Shown here: positions 24,395 to 37,535 of the stretch, piece after piece
Numbering within the stretch: the first letter of the stretch is position 1
Layout of the letters: each line of letters opens with the position of its first letter
Source: Ziziphus jujuba
Taxonomy: Eukaryota > Streptophyta > Magnoliopsida > Rosales > Rhamnaceae
Direction of reading: 5' to 3'
Assembly (NCBI RefSeq): GCF_031755915.1
Contig: NC_083385.1
Coordinates: 1,409,001 to 1,473,000 of the forward strand
Length of the DNA stretch: 64,000 bases
Made by a program: the position numbers and the translations under genes
Notes under the pieces: generated by a model
Database searches by the model: none
Told to the model about the DNA's origin: nothing
What the model saw: the letters and a program-made list of their open reading frames with translations, nothing else

Positions 24395-27300
24395 ATGGCT
24401 TCAGTGTACATACCTGTGCAGAACTCGGAGGAGGAGGTGAGGGTGGCTCTGGATCAGCTCCCTAGAGATGCTTCTGATATCGTCGACATCCTCAAGGCCG
24501 AGCAAGCTCCTCTTGATATCTGGCTTATCATCGCGGTTCCTTTTTTTCTTTTTTCTTTTTTTTTTTTTTTCTTTTTCACCCTTGTTGAGCTTTTATTTTG
24601 TTTCACGATTGGTTTAATTAGCAGCTGAATTAATTTAGAATGATGAGCAATTTAATTATTAGGGTTTATTTTCTATAGTAGAAGTTGTCCATGGAAAAAA
24701 AAAAAAAAAAAAAAAGATTGTGAATGAGGTGGAGACCTTTATTTGTTAATTTTCATTAGTTTTTCACAAAGTGATAGGTAATGGTTGCAATGAAATTTGT
24801 TCTACTTTCGCAACTGAAAGGCGATAAACAAATTTCATAAACTAACTGGAAATTAAACTTCAGAGTCGACTCTTTTTTCTTTTTCGTTTGTTTTTTTCCC
24901 CATTGTATGGAACATTGATTCCGGTGGTTCATAACTTTCATAATTTGGTTTATAACTTTCGTAAAAAAAGTTTTACAAATTGGAGTCTGAATTAAAATTA
25001 TAAAACATAGGTTAAGAAAACTCACAACTTTAATGGCTAGACCACCAGGAATTTTTTGCATTTGCATATCTGTTTGGTAGTTTTTTGTTATGGGATTATC
25101 TTTAAAGTTATTTGTCTTTGCCATATGTCCAACTTGTCATACGTTATTTTTCGTTATGTGCTGCAGAGAGAGTACTTCAAACAAGGAAAACTTGAACAGT
25201 TCCGCCAAATTTTGGAGGAAGGGTCCAGTCCTGGTATGTGGTTGGATTATCATATGTCATTTTTAATGAACTTTCATTACTTGTGTATCATTTATAAGCA
25301 TGTGATTCAGCCATCTTTTTATTTGATGATGTGGTTTTATCGATTGCTATTCTAGCCAGTCATTTTTTTTTTATTGTTGGAATTAGTTATTAACATAGTT
25401 CTTTCTAAAATGTGGTTTTATGGCTTAATTTTTGCAGACATTGATGATTACTATGCTGATATTAGATATGAGAGGATTGCGATCTTAAATGCTTTAGGGG
25501 CCTACTACAGTTACCTTGGAAAAATTGAGACAAAACACAGAGAAAAGGAGGAACATTTTATTTTGGCCACACAATACTACAACAAAGCATCGAGAATTGA
25601 CATGCATGAGCCTTCTACGTGGGTTGGGAAAGGTGGATATTATCACAGACTTATGCTATCTTGTATCTAACTAAAGATTCAATGATGGGGTAAAATACAC
25701 GAGAATTACTTGCATGAGCTTTATCTTTAACCAACAATCAAAATGTGCTAGGTAGACCCGTTGTATGTTAACAATTTAGGGTAAGATATCCATTGAAAAA
25801 TTTTCAGCTTGGTTTTGAACTTGAACAGTGATTCTGGATGATATCTCAGAACTTGCTTTATGGTTAAATTATACTTTCTATTAGGATATCCCAGCAGCTA
25901 TGTGATGTGGCATCTAAGGGCCCTAACAAGAACATGTTGTTCTTGCTGTTCCACTGTGGACCATGAAATAAACATTTTGTAATGGACATCCTTCATCTGT
26001 ATAATCACATAAGTTGCTTTGAATGCTGAAAGTTGCTTGCTCCTGTCTATGCACTGCCTAAGAATCAATACATCTTATGCATACAGGTCAGCTTTTACTG
26101 GCTAAGGGTGAAATAGAGCAGGCATTTGCTGCATTCAAGATTGTATTAGATGGGGACCATGATAACGTTCCAGCACTTTTGGGTCAGGTACATGTTGTGC
26201 TTGACAAAGCAGTCATGTTAATCTTTATTAGTTCATGACCATTTACAAGAAGATTTCCTTGGTGTTTGACACATGAAATAGATGAATTTGTTAGTATTTT
26301 TGGTTTATTCTTAGCTCTTAATTGAAAAGTTATGTGGCTTTCAAGTGTCACTTTGCAGAACTGTTGGTAAGGACTAAATCCATTAATCCACATCTCCCCT
26401 ATGAATAGCCCCTTGACAGTTGGACTAACATTGAGTCATACCTTCTTAAGTGTTGATGTAGCTTTTGTGTTGATTATATTTTGCACCAATATGTTAATAA
26501 AGGTTGATTAACTGAGAAAGCTTTTATTTCCTCATTTATTGTAATTTTTTTGATTATTTCAATATGAAATACATCAGATTGAGGCTTGAAGAAAATTCTT
26601 GAAAATATCTGACCATTTTAGCCTGGACAATGCAAGATATACTGATTTTAAAACTTGCTTCAGTGTGGTTTATTTATTTCTCCCTTTTCAGTGATTTGTT
26701 ATGGACTTCTGCAGGCATGTGTTCAGTTCAACCGTGGACGTTACTTGGATTCATTGGAGTTATACAAGGTGTGTATTTATTGTTCTACCATTTTCCATAG
26801 GGAACAACACAAGAACACACATTTTTCACAACCTTTGGAAGTGGTTATTGTTATATTTTTGCATCGGTAGGGTCTAGTTGATGTGGCTTTACCTGTACCT
26901 GATTGAAGATCAATCCAGCTCAGGTGAGGGTATCCCCAGCTTAAAAAAGGATAAGTTGACTTGATTATTTAGAATCATTGGATTGCATGTCACATCAAAC
27001 CTGTCACATTAAATACATTTAATCCAATGGTTCCAAATGATTCAACCCACTTATCTTGAACTTAAAAAGTTGAGGATATCCTCACTTGAGCACCATCGGA
27101 TAGAAGATTGGTAGCTTCTATTGGTATATTCTCTCTATGGATACAATTCGACTTAATTCTTACTTTTATCGTTTAAATCTTTGGAAGAGGGCCTTGCAAG
27201 TGTATCCTAATTGTCCAGCTGCTGTAAGACTTGGCATAGGTCTCTGTCGTTACAGAATGGGTCAAATTGACAAAGCACGGCAGGCATTTCAACGGGTTTT

Positions 27301-30300
27301 GCAGGCATGTGGTAGTAACCAATTGTTATTAAACTGCTAAATACACCTTTCACCTCTTTCACTGATGCTGTTGATTCATGTTTTATTTTTTGCAGTTGGA
27401 TCCAGAAAATGTTGAGGCTCTTGTTGCACTGGCAATTATGGATTTGCATACAAATGAGGGTAGGTTATGAAAGTGTGTGTGTGTGTATATGTATATATTT
27501 ATTTATACATATATATACATATATATTTATGCTGAATGCTGTTTATGTGGTTTGGTCATTATATAATATATTTGATCTTAGCTCTATCTGGTTGAGCATG
27601 TAATTCTAATGGTGCACTGTATATTTGCAGCGGCTGGAATTAGGAAAGGAATGGAAAAAATGCAGAAAGCTTTTGAGATATATCCTTACTGTGCAATGGC
27701 ATTGAATTATTTAGCTAATCACTTTTTCTTCACGGGTCAACACTTTTTAGTTGAGCAACTGACTGAAACTGCACTTGCTGTTACCAATCATGGACCAACA
27801 AAGTCACACTCTTACTACAACTTGGCTCGATCTTACCATAGCAAGGTTAGATAATAATATACTTTTTCTTCGACATAAATCAAAGTTTTTTTTTTTTTTT
27901 TTTTAATAATTATTTTTATTTTGATCAAGTAATGAAAATGTAGTTGCAAAGGTTCTTTATGTTAGTTACCACTAGCAATGCAACATTTGCAATCAAGCAC
28001 CAATAAAGTGACTAGCATGTCTTCTGGTTGCAGTTTTGGTTAGATAGCAATAGCTTTTGATATCTCAGTCATGCATTTTTTTAACTATTGCTTTTTGCTT
28101 TTATGAATTTTATGATAAATTTCAATATTTATTTCTCCTTGGTTTGCAGGGGGACTATGAAAAGGCTGGGTTGTATTACATGGCATCTGTCAAGGAAATC
28201 AGTAAACCCAATGAATTTGTATTTCCTTATTATGGTTAGTGAACATTAGACCTCAATTTTCAATGATTTTATGCTGTGTATTATGTGAAAATTTTACTAT
28301 AGTATTTAATTTAAATATTTACTCTCTTCTGTAGTGGATTTTCTTTGTTACTGTGTTGGCTTGCTTATATGCCATGTGGTTCTCTTCTTTATTTATTTGT
28401 ATTTTTTTTTTCTAAATTATCTGTGTGAATTATGTTGCTTGTTTATGCATTAAGTATGCATAGTTGTGATTTGTACGTAGGTGGATATGACAATCCATTT
28501 GAGATTATGGGACCCCTGATTTGCATGTGTAGTTTAGTGATCATTATCATACTAAAATGTGAATATTGATTTATAATTTTACTTTTGTGATTCATTATCT
28601 CTTATCCACCCAACTTTTTACTTAATTATGGGCTTTTGCTAATAGGTTTGGGACAAGTCCAACTGAAGTTGGGAGATTTCAGAAGTGCACTATCAAACTT
28701 TGAGAAGGTTTTAGAGGTGTACCCTGATAATTGTGACACATTGAAAGTGAGTTATTGTCAAAGTTATAAATCTTTTTTACATTCCTACTTTGTCACTTTG
28801 ATTTTAATGTAATTCAGTTTTTTTCCTTTAGGTTCTTGGTCACATATATGTGCAGCTAGGGCAGACTGAGAAGGCACAGGAATTTATGAGAAAGGCTACA
28901 AAAATTGATCCACGTGATCCTCAGGTAATTCTTCCTGTTATGTTATTATCTACGATAAGTTATGGGACAAATGCCCAGTTCTAAATTTTGATGAATTGGA
29001 ACTTGTTAGTACAACACTTCTCCACACTTGTGCCTGCCACTTCTATTAATGTTTGTAAAAGGACCATTATAGAAGTGTCCAACTTTATTTGTGCTTGTAT
29101 TATAACCCATGAGCAATATGGTGTTTTTGGTTAGGAGTTTCTCTAAAGAGTCACTATCCTACTTTTGCCTGGCTTTTCAATGTCCTTCCCTATGCATGAT
29201 ACATTCACAACAACTCTAATGTATGTTTGATGGAGTAACAGTGGCTTTGGCCTTAACTTTTAATTGGGGAATAGGTTTTGCCTCATATCCATATCTGAGC
29301 CAAGATTTTTTTTCTTTTGTGGCTAGCGTTTGTAGTTGTTATAAGATGTTTTTAATTTTAAATATTATGGGGACCCTTCTTAAATATTCACCAATTACAT
29401 TGACTCAAGTATCAATAGTCAACCCTCATAAAGTGTGCCATGTCTATGTTGAGCTTTTAGTTTCAGATCTATTTGACTCTTCTTCCTTGATGTAGGCATT
29501 TCTTGATCTGGGGGAATTGTTGATTTCATCTGACCCTGCAGCAGCTCTTGATGCTTTAAAAACTGTAAAATTCATAGTTCCTTTTTTTTTTTTTTTTTTT
29601 TTTTTTGTTTTTTCGCTTTTGATTAAGAAAACATTGTCCTATAATGGAATGGGGATCCCCATTTTCAAAATCCTGAATTTAAATTATATTTTCTTTTTGG
29701 GATAACCAAGTTTTCTGAAATTGATCCAGGCTCGTACTCTTTTGAAAAAGGGAGGTCAAGAAGTACCAATTGATGTACTCAACAATCTTGGAGTTCTTCA
29801 TTTTGAAAGGGGAGAATTTGAGGTTTGTGCAGTTCTCTAAGAAACTATCTCTGGAATTAAATAATTTTTTTAAGAAGAAATCTTTATGTGACTACTCAAA
29901 GTTTATATTATCTCTATCATGACGTGGTTTTGATCGATTTATTTCTCTCTTTTCTTCTTCTCCACCCCCCAAGGAATTTACTTAATTATTTACCCAGTAA
30001 AGTAACTTACATGTATATATTTTCTTTTCTTTCAGCTTGCTCAAAAAACATTCAGGGAGGCACTAGGTGATGGAATATGGCTTACCTTCATTGATGGTAA
30101 AGAAAATTACTCGCCTGTTGAAGCTAGCTCATCTATTCTTCAGAACAAGGAAATACATTTATTTCAGCAGCTTGAGAAAGAAGGCCACCTTATTGAACTG
30201 CCTTGGACTAAAGTTACAACACTGTTCAACATGGCCAGATTACTCGAGCAGTTACATAACAACGAAACTGCAAATTTGTTGTATCGCCTGATCTTGTTTA

Positions 30301-33300
30301 AGGTATATCATGTGCTTTGTTGTCTATGCATGTGTATTGTGCATGCATGCATTTCATCTGTGTAACGGAAGAAAAAAGAAGAAGATAAAAGCCTTGTTCT
30401 TGTGGGAACTCAGGCCGTGTGCTGTAGATGTGTTAGTTAACAGTTTGTTTCCACCTCTGTTGGACTGAACTCTTTTGTTCATATTTTGCAGTATCCAGAC
30501 TATGTGGATGCTTATCTAAGGCTTGCTGCCATTGCAAAATCTCGAAATAATATTCAATTGAGCATTGAATTGGTTTGCCCTCAATAGTCTCTCTCTCTGT
30601 CTGTCTTAGAAAAATGCATATGCACATGCACAATGTTCAGATAATTCTTTCTCTTTGTATAGGTTAATAATGCTCTAAAGGTAAATGAGAAGTGCCCAAA
30701 TGCATTATCTATGCTTGGTGACTTGGAATTGAAAAATGATGATTGGGTCAAGGCAAAAGAAACCTTCCGTGCTGCTAATGAAGCAACTGAGGGAAAGGAT
30801 TCGTATGCTACTCTTTCTCTGGTTGGTATATTTTCAGTTTACATGCATTTTTGAGTTTTAATGAATGTCTTGGTACTGTTTTATAATTGGTACTTCTTGG
30901 TCTTCTGCACATCCCAGTAAAACTTCCATTTTCAGAGGCATTTTGCCATTTAGAATTCCTGTAGTCTTCATGGAAAATGCATGTGGTATTGTACTTTTTC
31001 TTACTTCAACTCTATCTCATTACATACGTGTTGCATTGGTAAGGGGAACTGGAACTACTTTGCAGCTGTTCGCAATGAGAAAAGAGCCCCTAAGTTGGAA
31101 GCTACTCATTTGGAAAAAGCTAAGGAACTATACACAAAGGTATGACTTCTTTTCTCTCATTTTAATTATATTCTTTGTGGTGTCTCTTATCAATAGGTGC
31201 TTTTTTTTCTTTCCCCCATACAGCTTGCATGTTGATGTGCATGGGATGTGGATATGGCTAACAATCCATGTATATTTCATGCAACAACATTTTCAGCATA
31301 TACTTGTTAAAGTTCTTTTGATAAGTTACTTCTAATGGATGCCCTAGAATTTACCTGTTAGAGTCAATGTGAGTATAGGCTAAAGTTATAAGTGAAGGAA
31401 TAGAAATTTATAAATGAGGCAGAAAAGAAACTTATTATGAGATGTTCTTCATTTGAGGGAGAAAATGACTTAACATACAAGAGGTGAGAAGACAAAAGAA
31501 AAAACATTAAAAGGAGAAAGTGAAGAACATTAATGTTCTATTAGACAGCTTGAAATGGCTTTTGTTAGTCCACTTGCATTGGTTTGGATTTGATGAGATT
31601 GCTGTATTGAGCATATCTGTTGGATTTTTTGATTTGAAGTTTATTTTCTAACTTCCATGCGCTCATTGAAGTTCCATCTTAAGGTTTTACAATTTATGTG
31701 TACATGTTGTAACTGCAAAACATGATATTTGATCCTCTTCCAAACCCACCCCCCCTCTCAAAAAAAAAAAAAAACACACTTGCAGGTTCTGGCTCAGCAT
31801 TCTGCCAATTTGTATGCTGCCAATGGTGCTGGAGTGGTTTTTGCGGAAAAGGGTCACTTTGATGTTTCAAAAGATATTTTTACTCAGGTGAGACGTACAC
31901 CTTTTCATCTCAAAAGCCATTTCAAGTTTCTCACTGGGAATGTATGATTGTGAAATTTCAGATCTTTTATATAATTACTTATTAATTATTACAGGTTCAA
32001 GAAGCTGCAAGTGGAAGCATTTTTGTCCAGATGCCAGATGTCTGGATTAATTTGGCACATGTTTATTTTGCACAAGGCAATTTTTCGTTGGCAGTGAAAA
32101 TGGTTAGTCTCATCTTTATTTTATGCATTTTTATTCTGTACTGTGAGTTATGTTCTCTAATTAACATTTATCTGTTGACGAAACTTCTTGTCCTGCAGTA
32201 TCAGAATTGCTTAAGGAAATTTTTCTATAATACAGACTCTCAAATCCTTCTTTATTTAGCTCGTACTCATTATGAAGCTGAACAGTGGCAAGACTGCAAA
32301 AAGACACTATTGAGGGCCATACATTTGGCACCTTCAAACTACACACTGAGATTTGATGCAGGGGTTGTGATGCAGAAGTTCTCAGCATCAACCCTACAAA
32401 AGACAAAGAAGGCTGCAGATGAGGTAATTTGATGAAATCTTATAATTGGTTTTTACTTGCATCTTACGTATTTAGTTTTAAGCTTCAATTACTCACTCTC
32501 ACTTTATCTGATCTTTATCTTTTTTCTTTTGCCATTCATGAAAATTTAGGTACGTTTAACAGTGGCAGAGCTGGGGAATGCAGTGCGTGTGTTTAAACAA
32601 TTGTCTGCTGCTTCCAACCTTCATTTTCATGGGTTTGATGAAAAGAAAATTGACACCCATGTTGAGTACTGTAAGCACTTGCTTGACGCTGCAAGAGTCC
32701 ACCTCAAACAAGCTGAGCATGATGAGCAGCAAACCAGGCACAAACAAGAAGCTCTTCGTCAGATGGCACTGGCTGAGGAAGCCCGTCGTAAGGCTGACGA
32801 ACAAAGGAAATTTCAGGTCTCATTTTCATAATTTGTACATCTGCTGCACTTCTAGATGAAGAAATTTAGTGTCATATAATTGTATCTTCACGGATACTTT
32901 TGTTGAAAACAGTTGGAAAGGAGAATGCGAGAGGATGAGCAAAAGAGAGTGAGGCAACAGGAGGAACATTTTGAACGCATAAAGGTAATAGGCTGCCAGC
33001 TGTATTGTATGCTTCTATGATTGCTTGCTGTAGCTGCTAATTCATGTACACCGATACGTATAATTTGAACATCTTAGATGTTTTCAATACCAAAAGTTGA
33101 AAGCATGGAAAATTGTTGGTCGATGTCCCTTCTGTTTGTGGGGGATGAAGAGAGGTATTGCAAATAAATGTAATTGGGTATTGATGTGTTCAAGTAAGTA
33201 GGGTCTTGCAAGTGGTTATTTGTGCTTGGTTTCAGAAATGTTAAATTTGAATTGGCTTGTAAAGTCAAATTCAATGTTGGAGCAGGCAAAAGAAGCTATG

Positions 33301-34331
33301 ATGCTTTTGCATTGAACTTGATAAAAATGGTCTAGATGCAGAAAAAGGTATTTCCATGGAATAACCTTTTGGCCTGAAGAAACATAGAGCTTTAACCTTA
33401 CAGATCAGGGGGTAAAGATGGAGGAAACAGAACAATGTTACAATTAGCTAATATTTTGACATTTAAACTTGCTTGTGGAATTTCAAGATTTCTCATCTAT
33501 TTTTTCGCTTTTGTGACTTTAGGAGCAATGGAAGAGCAGCACACCTGGTTCTAAGCGAAGAGAAAGATCGGATATTGATGATGAAGAGGGTAGAAATAGC
33601 GAGAAGAGAAGGAAAAAAGGTGGAAAGAGGAGAAAGAAGGACAGGAATTCCAAGGCACGTTATGAAACAGAGGAAGATGAAGCAGAGATGATGGATGATC
33701 GGGAAGAAATGGAAGAGAATTACGAGGAGCCCAGAGATGAGGTGAATGGTCAAGATGATGATGGAGAAGAAAATGCTAAGGATCCTCTTGCAGCAGCTGG
33801 GCTCGAAGATTCAGACGCTGAAGATGAGGTAATACAATTTTTTGTTTCCATATTTTGCATCACATTTTGATAGTGAGAATAGAGCTACAGATATCTCAGC
33901 TGAGAACCTAAGGAAAACCTTACTGACATCTTATACTTCCCACTACACGGGGACAAGATTGCGTCTGGGAATATTGCAACTGGATGTGCTTCAGTGTTAA
34001 TGCATTGCTCCGAGAGTATTTTTCTTAAAACTAATTGATTAAAAAACTCCCTCCGAAACCATTAATTCATCAAAATGCTATTATTTATCCCTTGCTTTCT
34101 GGTTGCACTTATTTTTTTCTTCCATTTTTTGTGAAGGTTGTACCTGGAGCAACCATAAGTCGACGGAGGCAGGCATGGTCAGAATCTGATGATGATGATG
34201 ATGATGAGCAAGTAGAGAAGCAGCCGGAGTCCAGTCCAATAAGAGAAAATTCTGTAGAGATGAGGGAGAGTGACGGTGATGTTAGAGATATTGTTGACAA
34301 GCTGGATGATGCTGTTAACGATGAGGATTGA
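24395..34331 (+). CDS. VIP6: Paf1 complex subunit CTR9 (ELF8/VIP6)
   Basis: Twenty-four exons were joined: 24395-24535, 25167-25233, 25438-25632, 26087-26187, 26715-26768, 27188-27304, 27396-27459, 27631-27845, 28150-28234, 28646-28746, 28832-28924, 29496-29564, 29730-29822, 30036-30302, 30492-30572, 30663-30821, 31044-31139, 31786-31887, 31995-32102, 32199-32423, 32550-32816, 32913-32984, 33523-33828 and 34137-34331. They encode 1090 residues, matching known plant CTR9 in length and sequence from MASVYIPVQNSEEEV onward. The protein is a series of TPR repeats, then a charged coiled coil (ADEQRKFQ, exons 21-22), a basic KRRKKGGKRRKKD nuclear-localisation-like stretch and an acidic tail. CTR9 scaffolds the Paf1 complex, which supports H2B ubiquitination and H3K4/H3K36 methylation and is needed for FLC expression and flowering control. 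Intron 6 uses a GC donor, and the exon 6 and exon 17 acceptors (GGAAG, GGTAAG) are atypical. Confidence 0.95.
26918..27091. mobile_element. foldback MITE in CTR9 intron 5
   Basis: About 70 bases at the left end (GCTCAGGTGAGGGTATCC onward) pair imperfectly with the reverse complement of the right end (GCTCAAGTGAGGATATCC), including inner blocks GATAAGT and CCATTGGATT. The whole 174-bp segment can thus fold as one hairpin with a small loop. It has no coding capacity and ends 96 bases before CTR9 exon 6. A target duplication is not obvious. Confidence 0.65.
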
Positions 34332-37300
34332 ACAGAACGGCTATAAAATTACCTCTTTGAATGTAACCTAGTAAATTTATTCGTCTTTAATTTTCTTTTT
34401 TTCTTTTCTTTTTTTTTTTTTTTTGGTTTTTTGTAACACTTTTTCATGTAAAATAAGTTAATAACCATATTGCAAATTATAAAATGTAAAAAAAAATTAA
34501 AAAAAAAAAAAGAAGTTTTCGATGCAAATCCAACCTAGGAATGCGTGGGTATCGGGTGGGGGTGTACAATGGGAGGTGTGAGGCTGCGACCCGCATCAAC
34601 ATTTTTTCTCTCTTTTTTTAATTTTTTTTTTGACCCCCTTAAATTTTTGTAAATGCATGAATTTTACAAGTAATCTGACGTTTTTCTTTAAAAAATTTAG
34701 AAAAATAGAGGTTTACGAGCAAAAACTAAACCTCACGATCCTTTTTAGTAAAAAGAATAAGAATTTACCATTACGATACAAATTCCAGAAAAATAAAAAA
34801 GCCAATTACAATGCCAACTCCAAAAGACATCTGCCATTATACGTGTAGTGTGGAGAAGGTAGACATGAATTACTTCATCACAATGTAATTAATAATGGGG
34901 AATTAAAACTAAAATTATTCGTAGATTTGACTGTATACCAATTAAATTTAAAATACGCAATCACTATTAAACTTAAAATTAAATTTTTTATTATATTTAA
35001 AAGATTTGAGCAATTTATTTAAAATTATGATTTACATAAGACTGATGATTAGTAAACAACTTACTCTTCAAAAAAAAAAAAATTAACAATTTGTTAATTA
35101 AAAGTGGATATTATTGGATCAATTCAATTTTAAGTCAATAATCAATTGCTGAACCTATCCACTTGGATTTTAAGATTTCAAATCCAATTGAATTGCATTA
35201 ATCAATTCAACAGAATTGGATTGTATGGGATTTAATATGTCAATTGATTAGTTTTAGAAAATTTCTACATCTAAGATCCCATTTGAAAAGTGTCAGTTTC
35301 CATAAAATTTAATTTCTTAGAAATTAATTTTTTAAAAATCAGTTTCCATTATTAATGTTGGATAAATATTGAGAATGTATATTGGAAATAAGGTTTAAGA
35401 TGTTATAAAAATTTTATATTTTTCAAATGTAAGAATAAGATGAGAATAAATAAACACATTTATTCATTTTCCAAAAAAAAAAAATTGAAAATACCACCTA
35501 TTTTATAGAATTTATTTTCCAATTGATTTTCTCTCATATTAGAAACTACTTTCTACTGAACCCCACATTTTCTTATCAAAATATACTATCCAAACATTAA
35601 AAAAAAAAAAAAAAGTTTTTTTTAAAGAATTTTAAATTTAATGACACGATCCAAACGGGGCCTAAAGTTAAACTAAACAGAGGGAGAATGTCGGTCCTGA
35701 AAAAATTGAGGTGAGCTATTCTTCCTTTTTTTTAAAAAAAGTAGGGGCTTATTTGGGTTTGGTTGGCGAGGATTTTTGGTGGGTGGCTGATGAATAGAAG
35801 AGTCAGATAGGTGTGAATTAAAAGTGTACGTTTTAGTCTCTGCCAACTGATTAGCGTGAAAATCTTTTTAAACCTGTAAAGACTGAAGTCTCTGTAAACC
35901 ACTCACACCTTTGTGGACCAATGCACCCAGCAGACCCACTAGCCCATCAGATGCTTCAGTAAAAATTTATACTGCTTCTTATTTTATTTTTTTGCCAAAA
36001 GTTTTTTCCCCTGTTGTTCCACTGCCACATCACCACAGATTTACTTTAGTGACAGTGGGACGGTACTGTTATTACATACTAGTTTATTTCCAAGCAAGCA
36101 CTAGTTACCGCAACTAACATTAATTATTTGCTTATTCCATCTCTCTTTCCTCTTTTTCAGGTTATTTTTGACCAGTAAGTAACCCTATCCTGTAAAAAGT
36201 GAAAACCAAAATATGATTAGCCACCTAAAGCAATGTTTCATGTACTTTTCCACTAGAACAATTTTCACAGTGCTGATCTCTGGTAAAGCAAAAAAGATAA
36301 AATAAAGTTGTGTGGAACAGTATATGGGTGCCCTAGTTCAGGAATTCTTCCGCTTATTAAAATGGTTGTCTTTGGTAGAACTTACATTCAGAATTGCTAG
36401 ATCATTTTATTCTTCTCTCACGGTACAAAAACGTTGAAAAAGCAGTACATATTGTCGTTTGAGTAAACAACAAAATTTTTTAGATTTTTAGTTCTTGTGC
36501 TATTAAATTTTGGGTAAGCTCACACGTATATAGTCTTTATAACATGCAATACTTGGCTTTAAGCTCCAGATGGATAGAGACAACTCGTGAGGGACTTAAA
36601 ACGACGGAGCTCTTGGCAACTTCCCAAGGCATTTACCTTCTACTCACTAGCATATATAATCATTTTTTTTAATTATTTTTTAAAAAAAAAACACCCATAA
36701 ACCAAATTTGGGCATAGCTTTTGCCGATTATTTGTTTTGTCTTTTTTACATTTGCAAGGCCTACCAAATAGGGATATATGATTTTCACATAAACATAAAA
36801 TAAAATTAAAAAGGAATAAAAAAAATTAATTCCAGCCTACTCCAACGAAGAAGAGAGAGCAAGAGAAAGTGGTACTTTTTATTGGGTGTCATTTTACCCA
36901 TTATAATGGGTAGTTAAAAAAAAAAAAAAAAAAAATCGCGTTAAGTAATAACAAAAACCATTTTTACCTTTAGTTATGAAGACTACAATAAGAGGTGTGC
37001 TCTTTTTTACCAACTTGTTTTAGGTGAACTCAGAAGTGACAAACTAACCAGCAAAGCCTGGGGCTTTGGGTCCCTCAGTTATGATTACAAACAAAAAAGA
37101 TTGGACAGAACCCAGAAGATTCATAAACAAAGTGTTAGCTTTAGAAAATAAATTCGTTTTAAATGAATTGGTTTTTGGCTGAAGTCATTCTCAGGACTAT
37201 TTATGCAATAGAGAAGATCATCAACCAAGAAAGCCTAAGAAGGCATAGCTTGGATCCTTTCCTTGAAACACAAAATGATCCACTTTCAAACTGAATATTC

Positions 37301-37535
37301 AAACTAAAAACGAAATGAGACCAACAAGAACACCTTAACTCACACACACACACACACACACAAAAAAAAAAAAAAAAGTCACACCAGGTAAGTACAAATT
37401 TTTGGACTTTGATTCCGAAACCCAGTACCTAGTAATTAATTAGCTCAATCACCTGCAAAAGATAAACAAAATATGGACATTTAATGTCACAAATGGGTCA
37501 TGAAGAAGAAGAAAATCGATGAACATTGATAAAGT
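34332..37535. other. intergenic DNA between CTR9 and GRF
   Basis: The CTR9 3' UTR (T-rich) occupies the first few hundred bases, and the GRF 3' UTR the last hundred or so. Between them is AT-rich DNA with a MITE-like segment (listed separately), a (CA)n tract at about 37342-37361 and poly-A runs. Open frames such as 34630-34848 and 35911-36117 have no family resemblance. The two flanking genes converge. Confidence 0.6.
35275..35662. mobile_element. MITE-like element with GRCCCCRTTTGRA ends
   Basis: The left end reads GATCCCATTTGAAAAGTGTC and the right end, on the other strand, GGCCCCGTTTGGATCGTGTC: an imperfect terminal inverted repeat of about 20 bases. The interior is AT-rich and non-coding. 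Ends of this form are common in plant hAT-like or Harbinger-like MITEs, but no target duplication was confirmed. Confidence 0.4.
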
